From Hyphomicrobium_B sp001006785 (GTDB lineage Bacteria > Pseudomonadota > Alphaproteobacteria > Rhizobiales > Hyphomicrobiaceae): 64,000 bases of DNA. Location of the stretch: contig NZ_CDHO01000002.1 of assembly GCF_001006785.1 (NCBI RefSeq), forward strand, positions 1,057,003-1,121,002. Reading direction: 5' to 3'. This document shows, one piece after another, positions 58,642-64,000 of the stretch. Position numbers and translations under genes: made by a program. The notes under the pieces were generated by a model, which was not told the DNA's origin, did not search any database, and saw only the letters and a program-made list of their open reading frames with translations. Position 1 is the first letter of the stretch. Every line of letters starts with the position of its first letter.

Positions 58642-59883
58642 TTACTCTGCGAACTTCAGGAGCTTGATCGCGTCGAAGTCCTGCACGCCGCCGCCGACAC
58701 GCTTCGTCGTATAGAAGAGCACGTACGGCTTGGCGCTGTAGGGATCGCGTAGCACGCGAATGCCGGCGCGATCGACGATCAGATAACCGCGCGAGAAATC
58801 ACCGAACGCGATCGACAGCGAATTGCTATCGATGGCGGGCATGTCCTCGCTTTCGGCGACGGGATAGCCCATCAGCGACGGCCATTCGCCAGGAGCGTTC
58901 GCCGGCTGCCAGAGATAATTGCCGTCGCCGTCTTTCAGCTTGCGCACCGCCGCAACCGTCGAACGGCTCATGACGAATGTGCCGTTGGCGCGATACGGCG
59001 CCTTCGTCGCGTAGATGAGATCGAGCAGCTTGTCGCCCGGAGCAACCGCAGGGAACGCCCCCGCTGCGCCCGTCGCGACAAACCCGAGCTTGCCCCACAC
59101 CCACGATGCGTTGGCGACGGTGTCGTAGGCGAGGAAGCCTTTCGGCTTGTTCGTGCCGTCGCCCGTGACGAAAGCCGTGCCTTCCTGCTCGGCGAAGGCG
59201 ATGCGCACTTCTTCCGCCAGCCACTCGTCGATGTTGACGATCGTGTCGTCGAGCAGAGACTGCGATGCGGCGGGCATCGCATAAAGCTCCATCGTCGGGA
59301 ACTGCAGGTTGGCAAGCGTCGGCGTCGTAGTTTGCGTGCGTGAGGCGGTTTCCGCGACCCAGCCAGTGCCGACGCCGGTTGTTGCGAACGGCCGGTTGTA
59401 AACAGAGCCCGAGACCTGACGCAGCCCGGAGATCGCGCGCATCGGCGAGATCGCTTTCAACGCGCGATTGACGGCAGCTTCCGTTTCGGCCGGGACGAGA
59501 TAACCACCGTCGGGCGCGGAACCCGCCGACAGCGCCTTCTCCTCAATCCGCGCGATGCGTGAAGCGTCGCCGCGGCGAACGTAGCCGTCGAACGCAGCTT
59601 TGTGCGCAAGTTCGGATGCCGGCGTTGCGCGGCTTCCGGCCAGATGCGGACGTGCCGACTTCAGCGCCAGGTTGTCGGCGACGCGCTTCGTCGTGTCGAG
59701 CGTCTCCTCGATCCGCGCAAGCTTCTCGGCGACGAGCGCATCGGACGCGCCGCGCTGCTCGATCTCTGCGAGACGTTGATCGTTGGATTCCTTGAAGGCT
59801 TCGAAGGCTTCGAGGAATTCTTCGAAGGCGCGCGCGGTTTCCCCGCCCGCCCCCTTCGTTTCGAGGGAAGTCGTATCGGTCAT
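58642..59883 (-). CDS. GTA gp5-type HK97-fold major capsid protein
   Basis: A 413-residue capsid precursor. The N-terminal about 110 residues are a charged coiled-coil scaffold (FEEFLEAFEAFKESNDQRLA, LVAEKLARIEETLDTTKRVA) to be removed by gp4. The HK97 fold follows (SAGSAPDGGYLVPAETEAAV, WLAEEVRIAFAEQEGTAFVT, SRGYLIVDRAGIRVLRDPYS). AGGA lies 8 bp before the ATG. It builds the small GTA head. Confidence 0.95.
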   Translation of the reverse strand: MTDTTSLETKGAGGETARAFEEFLEAFEAFKESNDQRLAEIEQRGASDALVAEKLARIEETLDTTKRVADNLALKSARPHLAGSRATPASELAHKAAFDGYVRRGDASRIARIEEKALSAGSAPDGGYLVPAETEAAVNRALKAISPMRAISGLRQVSGSVYNRPFATTGVGTGWVAETASRTQTTTPTLANLQFPTMELYAMPAASQSLLDDTIVNIDEWLAEEVRIAFAEQEGTAFVTGDGTNKPKGFLAYDTVANASWVWGKLGFVATGAAGAFPAVAPGDKLLDLIYATKAPYRANGTFVMSRSTVAAVRKLKDGDGNYLWQPANAPGEWPSLMGYPVAESEDMPAIDSNSLSIAFGDFSRGYLIVDRAGIRVLRDPYSAKPYVLFYTTKRVGGGVQDFDAIKLLKFAE

Positions 59884-59909
59884 GTGATATCCTGTGTGAG
59901 TTTGAAATC

Positions 59910-59946
59910 CCCTCTCCCCATTCGCTGCACTTGAATGGGGAGAGGG
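59910..59946. repeat. 14-bp inverted repeat between gp4 and gp5
   Basis: CCCTCTCCCCATTC (59910-59923) pairs perfectly with GAATGGGGAGAGGG (59933-59946) across a 9-base loop. TCAGGGTGAGGGGC follows. It belongs to the same CCCCTCYCC-type family as the unit near 48839. It lies just upstream of the capsid ribosome-binding site. Confidence 0.8.
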
Positions 59947-60023
59947 TCAGGGTGAGGGGCAGCGGCACGTTCACGTGTTGCTGTCCTCTTCCGACCGCCG
60001 TCCCCACATGCGGGGAGCGAGAG

Positions 60024-60728
60024 TTAAGTCACCTGCATCAGCCGCGCGGCTTCGCGAAACCGCGAAGCGAGCATGGCATCGTCGTCGACTGAGCGGCGCG
60101 CATCCCGCAGGGCCTTCAGTCCATGAAAGCCCGAGCGGAGAACCGCCTGCGCTTCCGTTCGCGTCAGCCCAGCATCACGCGTAAGCCAACGCTCGAAGTC
60201 TCTCATCGTCGGAGCCGCCGTCGCAAACGGCCGCGTCTTTACGCTTTGCACGCGCGCGCCAGGCAGCATCGGAAACGTGACGACGGATATTTCCCAAAGA
60301 TCGATCTTTTCCAGACGCCGCACGCCACTCGCCGCATCGCGCCGTGCCTTGACCGTCTTGAAACCGATCGACAGCCCGTCGAGCGCACCGGCGCGCATGA
60401 GCGCCAAGACCTCCCGCGCTTTCGCGACAGCAGTCATCAATCGTCCGCGTACGTAGAGACCGCGCGTATCCTCGCGGATTTCATCCCAGACGCCGATTGG
60501 CTCGGCAGGATCGTGCTGAAACAGCATCTTGATGCGCGCGGCACCGCGGCTCGCGAGACTTTCGCGAAACGCACCCGGCGCAATGACGTCGTGCCCGAGA
60601 TCCTCGCGATTGAAGAGGCTCGCGTAGCCCTCGAACACGCCGTCGTCGAGCGACTTCGCCTCGAACGGCAAGGCGCGGCTGCGTTTCGCCAGCGAAGCGG
60701 GCAGCAGAAAGTGTTCGGTCGCGTGCAT
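60024..60728 (-). CDS. GTA gp4-type HK97 prohead protease
   Basis: A 234-residue prohead protease: FEGYASLFNREDLGHDVIAP, ARIKMLFQHDPAEPIGVWDE with the catalytic His (about 71), then GALDGLSIGFKTVKA with the catalytic Ser (about 118) and EISVVTFPMLPGARV. It cleaves the capsid scaffold domain during head maturation. The C-terminal about 60 residues are a charged extension. Upstream lies a fragment of portal sequence rather than the portal gene itself. Confidence 0.93.
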   Translation of the reverse strand: MHATEHFLLPASLAKRSRALPFEAKSLDDGVFEGYASLFNREDLGHDVIAPGAFRESLASRGAARIKMLFQHDPAEPIGVWDEIREDTRGLYVRGRLMTAVAKAREVLALMRAGALDGLSIGFKTVKARRDAASGVRRLEKIDLWEISVVTFPMLPGARVQSVKTRPFATAAPTMRDFERWLTRDAGLTRTEAQAVLRSGFHGLKALRDARRSVDDDAMLASRFREAARLMQVT

Positions 60729-60787
60729 GTGCGCTCCGTCGGTTTGCGAACTGAAGTTATGAGTTTCGCCTAACTGGCGACCTAGAT

Positions 60788-60834
60788 TTTCCCAGCGCGT
60801 CGCGTTCGGGAGCCAGCGCTTCGATTTGGTTGAG
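60788..60834 (-). pseudogene. Portal gene fragment (remnant C) downstream of the second accessory gene
   Basis: 60793-60834 matches portal positions 62538-62579 over 42 bases with 3 differences, covering the codons of LDQIEALAPERDAL. It begins immediately after the stop codon of the gene at 60835-61281, marking a cassette boundary. Confidence 0.8.
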
Positions 60835-61281
60835 CTAGTCCGTCTTTACCCATTTCGGAAACTTGGGATCGGGCCTTGCGAACCATGCACCCTCACCGGC
60901 GAGCACAAGCGGATCATCGGGAAGCGCAAGCCACTCCTTGACGACGCCCTCAGTGATCTCGTCGATCGTCGATCCGTATTTCGGCTCATAGGTATAATCA
61001 TAGCCATTGCCCGCAACGTGCGTGACAGGGACGCCGCCAGATTCGAGCATCGCGCGGACAGAGCGGCGAACGTAATCGGTGAGAGCATCGCCTTTGAGGC
61101 CGAAACAAACCCGACCCACCGGAACGATATGCATCAGGGCGTGTGCGTCGTAGGCGAGTTCGATGGGATGCTGAGCGATCACCTCGCTCAGAGTCTTGCC
61201 CGTATCTCGATGCAGCGGTTCGCTTGACATCATTCTAAGGATCGCGATGCGAAAGCGATTGATCCGGGTACTGAAATTCAT
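60835..61281 (-). CDS. Unknown small protein, candidate orphan immunity gene
   Basis: A 148-residue frame from the ATG at 61281 (MNFSTRINRF); an internal start at 61233 (MMSSEPLHRD) would give 132 residues, and neither has a strong ribosome-binding site. The product is slightly acidic, with segments LSEVIAQHPIELAYDAHALM, DYVRRSVRAMLESGGVPVTH, EPKYGSTIDEITEGVVKEWL. I recognise no family. It is bracketed by two fragments of portal sequence, whereas GTA clusters normally have portal and protease nearly adjacent. By position it may be the immunity gene of a displaced toxin, or another accessory protein. Confidence 0.55.
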   Translation of the reverse strand: MNFSTRINRFRIAILRMMSSEPLHRDTGKTLSEVIAQHPIELAYDAHALMHIVPVGRVCFGLKGDALTDYVRRSVRAMLESGGVPVTHVAGNGYDYTYEPKYGSTIDEITEGVVKEWLALPDDPLVLAGEGAWFARPDPKFPKWVKTD

Positions 61282-61284
61282 TCA

Positions 61285-61412
61285 TTTTCTCGTCGGTGGT
61301 GACGAAGCTCGCGGCTCTTTACGCGCCGAGCGGCCGGCTCGACGGAGGAGAGTCGCTCGGCGCAATCAAAAGAGTGGCGTTTCCACAGCGCGTCGCATTC
61401 TGAGCCGAGGGC
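61285..61412 (-). pseudogene. Portal gene fragment (remnant B) split by a palindromic element
   Basis: 61379-61412 resembles portal 62531-62564 (codons around ERDALWKR, about 80 percent identical by eye). 61285-61305 resembles portal near 62493-62510 (codons of FLTTDEK; here FVTTDEK). Between them lies a palindromic element with outer stem GCGCCGAGCG/CGCTCGGCGC (61323-61332 and 61353-61362). The remnant starts right after the stop codon of the gene at 61413-61832. Confidence 0.75.
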
Positions 61413-61832
61413 TTAGAGCTTTGGTCGCCACCAGTCGTTGCCAAACTGGTTCACGATCTCAAAACTTTTTTTTGTTCCTGCATCCGTCAGAACCACTTCA
61501 GGCTGCGGAATTTGACTATAGGGTGGTCCGCCGTATCTCGAATCCAACCAAATGCCTTCGCGGGCATCGAACTTATAGTGTGCGGATAACTTCCCGATTT
61601 CGGTCAAACCTTCTTCGCTCGTGAGTGCTTCTCTACCGCGCGGAATACTCACCATCCCCATCTCGATCAATCCCTCTGAAAAGAGTTCGCGCAGAGACAT
61701 TTCAAAGATCTCCGGCTCTAGCGGATCGCCTGTCGGATCTATTACGGTATTGAGCAAAGGATTGGCATCATCGTTGCCAGCTTCCTCAAGAACCGAGAGT
61801 ATTCTTTTTTTCATCTCTTCACTGTCGATCAT
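61413..61832 (-). CDS. Candidate immunity protein for the portal-fused toxin
   Basis: A 139-residue acidic protein (MIDSEEMKKRILSVLEEAGN, PEIFEMSLRELFSEGLIEMG, FDAREGIWLDSRYGGPPYSQ, ending NDWWRPKL). It starts 3 bp after the stop of the portal-toxin gene, the tight spacing usual for toxin/immunity pairs. No family is recognised; the first 60 residues could form a winged-helix-like fold. Local GC is lower (28 of 60 bases in 61741-61800) than in the portal core (36 of 60 in 62881-62940), a sign of separate origin. The immunity role is inferred from position only. Confidence 0.55.
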   Translation of the reverse strand: MIDSEEMKKRILSVLEEAGNDDANPLLNTVIDPTGDPLEPEIFEMSLRELFSEGLIEMGMVSIPRGREALTSEEGLTEIGKLSAHYKFDAREGIWLDSRYGGPPYSQIPQPEVVLTDAGTKKSFEIVNQFGNDWWRPKL

Positions 61833-61835
61833 AGT

Positions 61836-63869
61836 TCAGTCTTTCTGCGGTTTATTGGGAATGGTGATGTGACTGCCTTCAGTTTTTCCCGGACCTGCTC
61901 GATATCGGTAATAGAAATCATTATTATGTTTTTGATCTGAGTCGGTCCTGTATCTGTAAGAGGGGCTCTCCATAATACGCACGCGCTCTTCTGTTTCAGG
62001 ATTTCTGTATTGCAAACCGGGTGCCCGTGTCGGCCCAACCAATCGAAATCCTCGATCATACAGTTCTTTGGTCAGTCTATTTACACCCCAGCCAGCGCTT
62101 GTATTAGGTATCGCATCTCTGCGAAGTTCCTGAAACCGCGCCTCGGCCTGACGCGCTTCGGCTTCGCGGGCTGATATTGCGCCTTCGACCGTTTCATAGA
62201 CCTGCGGCGACGGGCGCCAGTTCGGGTCTATTTCTCGTACACGTGCCGTTGAAGCGTTCGCTGCACTGGTCGCGTTCGACAAACGCATGATCTCAGCCGG
62301 CGTCGCTTCAACCTGTTGTCCGCCAATTCTGACAGTCGACGAAGGTCGACGCGCCTGTGCCACACGCGTTTGGGCGTCGTTTGATGCTGTGGCGCCGTCT
62401 GCGTTTGTGAAGCGACCAATCTCGTCGTGATACGGGTTGTCCTTTAATCCGCCCGCGCTGCCGCCCTGCGCATCATATCCCGCCGCAGCCCGTTTCTCGT
62501 CGGTAGTGAGGAACGATACGGCTTCGAGACGTTTCCACAGCGCGTCGCGTTCGGGGGCCAGCGCTTCGATCTGGTCGAGATCTGGCCTCAACTCTAGAAA
62601 CAAGCCCGTGCCTCGCGGTCGGCTCCGCGAAGCGGAGTCGCGAGGCACAAACAAAGACTCATCCCTGGCTCCGAACGCCGAGTGTCTCTCAAACCCAGGC
62701 GCCAGCCAGTTCGCCAGCGCCCGAGCCGTGCGGTTCACCAGTGGCAGAACCGTTTGGCGCCAAAAGGCGCGCTGTGCCTCCTGATAGTTCGAGTACGTAT
62801 TGTCGCCCGGAATGCCGAGCAGCATCGGTGGCACACCGATCGCCAGCGCGATCTCGCGCGCGGCGGCGTTCTTCGCCTCGATGAAGTCCATGTCCTTCGG
62901 CGACAGCGACAACGGCTTCCAGTCGAGACCGCCTTCGAGCAGCAATGGACGTCCGGCGGCGCGCGCGCCCTGGAAGTTCGTTTCAAGCTCGCTTTTCAGG
63001 CGCGTGAACTGATCGTCCGTCATCTGACCGTTCGACGCGGCATAAACGAGAGCGCCGGACGGCCGCGCGGAGTTGTCGAGCAGCGCCTTGTTCCAGCCCG
63101 CTGCCGTGTTGTGAATATCGATCGCGGTTGCCGCCGCCTCGATCGGGCTCATGCCGTAGTGATCATTGACGGGATGAAAGAGCTTCAAGTGCAGGATCGG
63201 GCGCACGCCCTCGACAACATCGTCGGCGAAACGCACAGACCGTCCGCTGACGGAGTATTCGTAACCCTCTGGCCAGCCGTCGACGCCCGGGATCACCTTC
63301 ATGCGGTCGGGGCGCAGGATGTGCAGCTCGCGCAGCTCTCCATCGAGAGCAACGGCTTCGACGTAGGCGTTGCCCGAGACCAGCAGGAAGCCGTACCAGG
63401 CTTCCAGGAAATCGGTGCCGGTGTGATCGAGGCTCGGCCGCCGGAGCAGCCCGATCAGCGGATGATCCTCGATCTCCGTCGTGCCCTCGTAGAGAAGCAA
63501 GGGGATCGAGGCGGCGGCCTCCGCTATCATGCGCACGCAGCGATAGACGATGGCATTCTGCATGAAGCCTTCGCGTGCGAAGGCGGAGTAGTCGCGCGGC
63601 GCCCACACCGGCTCGCCGAGATTGTGATAGGCAATGAGCGGACCCGTCGCGGTGGCTTTTGCTTCTCTTATGTTTGCGCCTTCCGACTCCCCTCCGGGGA
63701 GCCGGCCGGAAGGCGCAGCCGCACCTCGAAACGTATCTGAACTTTTCGTGCCACCTTCCGACGCCGCTTCGCGGAGCCGGCCGAAAGCGCCAGTCGCACC
63801 GCCCATGTTGCCTGGCGCGCGCAGATGCATCGGCAGCCAGCGCGTCAGCGCCTCCGAAAAAATCGACAT
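61836..63869 (-). CDS. GTA gp3-type portal protein with C-terminal toxin-like extension
   Basis: The ATG at 63869 has AAGGA 7 bp upstream. The 677-residue protein is far longer than a usual GTA portal (about 400). Residues about 75-466 are the HK97-type portal: FMQNAIVYRCVRMIAEAAAS, IGLLRRPSLDHTGTDFLEAW, LHILRPDRMKVIPGVDGWPE, LGIPGDNTYSNYQEAQRAFW, and the core end LDQIEALAPERDALWKR with FLTTDEKRAAAGY. Residues about 28-66 and 397-428 are insertions encoded by palindromic elements. From residue 467 a foreign extension begins with NPYHDEIGRFTNADG, passes a helical stretch and ends in a compact domain (GWGVNRLTKELYDRGF, ERVRIMESPSYRYRT, KHNNDFYYRYRAGPG, GSHITIP). Its DNA has lower GC (25 of 60 bases in 61921-61980). 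The layout resembles polymorphic toxins; the toxin family is not identified. Confidence 0.85.
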   Translation of the reverse strand: MSIFSEALTRWLPMHLRAPGNMGGATGAFGRLREAASEGGTKSSDTFRGAAAPSGRLPGGESEGANIREAKATATGPLIAYHNLGEPVWAPRDYSAFAREGFMQNAIVYRCVRMIAEAAASIPLLLYEGTTEIEDHPLIGLLRRPSLDHTGTDFLEAWYGFLLVSGNAYVEAVALDGELRELHILRPDRMKVIPGVDGWPEGYEYSVSGRSVRFADDVVEGVRPILHLKLFHPVNDHYGMSPIEAAATAIDIHNTAAGWNKALLDNSARPSGALVYAASNGQMTDDQFTRLKSELETNFQGARAAGRPLLLEGGLDWKPLSLSPKDMDFIEAKNAAAREIALAIGVPPMLLGIPGDNTYSNYQEAQRAFWRQTVLPLVNRTARALANWLAPGFERHSAFGARDESLFVPRDSASRSRPRGTGLFLELRPDLDQIEALAPERDALWKRLEAVSFLTTDEKRAAAGYDAQGGSAGGLKDNPYHDEIGRFTNADGATASNDAQTRVAQARRPSSTVRIGGQQVEATPAEIMRLSNATSAANASTARVREIDPNWRPSPQVYETVEGAISAREAEARQAEARFQELRRDAIPNTSAGWGVNRLTKELYDRGFRLVGPTRAPGLQYRNPETEERVRIMESPSYRYRTDSDQKHNNDFYYRYRAGPGKTEGSHITIPNKPQKD
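62608..62648. repeat. Palindromic element inside the portal gene (middle)
   Basis: Outer stem GTGCCTCGCG/CGCGAGGCAC (62608-62617 and 62639-62648) and perfect inner stem CTCCGC/GCGGAG (62623-62628, 62632-62637). It encodes about residues 408-420 of the portal protein, between core segments. Confidence 0.85.
63676..63716. repeat. Palindromic element inside the portal gene (N-terminal, copy a)
   Basis: Outer stem GCGCCTTCCG/CGGAAGGCGC (63676-63685 and 63707-63716), inner stem CTCCCC/GGGGAG (63687-63692, 63696-63701). Read on the coding strand it gives APSGRLPGGESEGA in the portal N-terminus. Confidence 0.88.
63753..63791. repeat. Palindromic element inside the portal gene (N-terminal, copy b)
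   Basis: A second copy 37 bp away with inner stem CCGC/GCGG and outer CTTCCG/CCGAAAG. It is read in the same frame as copy a, giving GAFGRLREAASEGG. Together the two copies account for most of residues 28-66. Confidence 0.8.
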
Positions 63870-63940
63870 GCATTGTCCTTTTGAAATTCCGATCCGCAGA
63901 TGTCGTCGTCGGACTCGCTTCGAAAACTCACGAACGGCTT

Positions 63941-63977
63941 CCCCTCCCCCTTGCGGGGAGGGGTCGGGGGGGGGGGG
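63941..63977. repeat. CCCCTCCCC palindrome followed by a G12 tract
   Basis: CCCCTCCCC (63941-63949) pairs with GGGGAGGGG (63955-63963), then TC and twelve G residues (63966-63977). The unit matches the one at 48839-48861, where the G-run is interrupted by T. It is upstream of the portal gene. Confidence 0.75.
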
Positions 63978-64000
63978 CTACCGGGGTTCGCCGCTCCCCC

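Noticed and set aside
56035..63791. Possible CRISPR array from the repeated sequences in the GTA cluster
   Set aside because: Copies are palindromic, irregularly spaced over kilobases, sometimes reversed and sometimes inside a gene; no regular spacers and no cas genes.

Overview
The window is GC-rich chromosomal DNA from an alphaproteobacterium of the Hyphomicrobiales, most likely Hyphomicrobium or a close relative. This is inferred from the pcm-tolC-PopZ order, the ccmI-E-F-H/degP/two-component/glnE block, a carboxynorspermidine polyamine operon, a SoxYZ-fusion/SoxC/cytochrome c cluster, and a gene transfer agent (GTA)-type head-tail cluster. No rRNA, CRISPR array or insertion sequence was seen.

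Layout. 1-5.1 kb (minus strand): two consecutive proteins with a PopZ-like N-terminus (the first runs off the left edge), a TolC-type outer-membrane channel and a PIMT-family methyltransferase. 5.36-5.73 kb: tRNA-Cys and tRNA-Asn. 5.9-13.3 kb: mixed singletons (FAD oxidoreductase, small secreted protein, membrane-anchored alpha/beta hydrolase, MarR and AraC regulators, extensin-like protein). 13.3-21.1 kb: a TPR/GT41 glycosyltransferase, then an acrAB-type RND pump divergent from a TetR gene, with two palindromic operators between them. 21.2-24 kb: SoxYZ-like carrier, SoxC and a short SoxD-like cytochrome. 24.1-27 kb: carboxynorspermidine synthase, a small membrane protein and carboxynorspermidine decarboxylase. 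27.1-31 kb: pepN and a histidine-kinase-like protein. 31-44 kb (minus): an ECF sigma/membrane protein/metal-sensor trio, then glnE, a two-component pair, degP and ccmH-F-E-I. 44-47.1 kb: a glycine-zipper lipoprotein, a second two-component pair and a small periplasmic protein.

47.2-64 kb (minus) is a GTA/prophage-type structural cluster. In transcription order it runs portal (gp3), two accessory genes, prohead protease (gp4), capsid (gp5), gp6, gp7, a 56-codon ORF, gp8, major tail protein (gp9), gp10, gp10.1, tape measure (gp11), gp12, gp13, gp14 (NlpC/P60), gp15 and an endolysin whose 3' end is a holin-like segment with its own ribosome-binding site. Terminase genes would lie beyond the right edge.

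The most unusual locus is at the portal. The portal reading frame continues about 210 residues past the expected core end into a lower-GC extension shaped like a polymorphic-toxin C-terminus. A 139-codon gene, a candidate immunity gene, follows after 3 bp. Two degraded copies of the portal's own core-end sequence lie further downstream and bracket a second small gene, as expected of a locus that exchanges toxin/immunity cassettes by recombination. The same region carries a family of palindromic elements with a conserved inner hairpin and a covarying outer stem; some copies are inserted in frame inside the portal gene.
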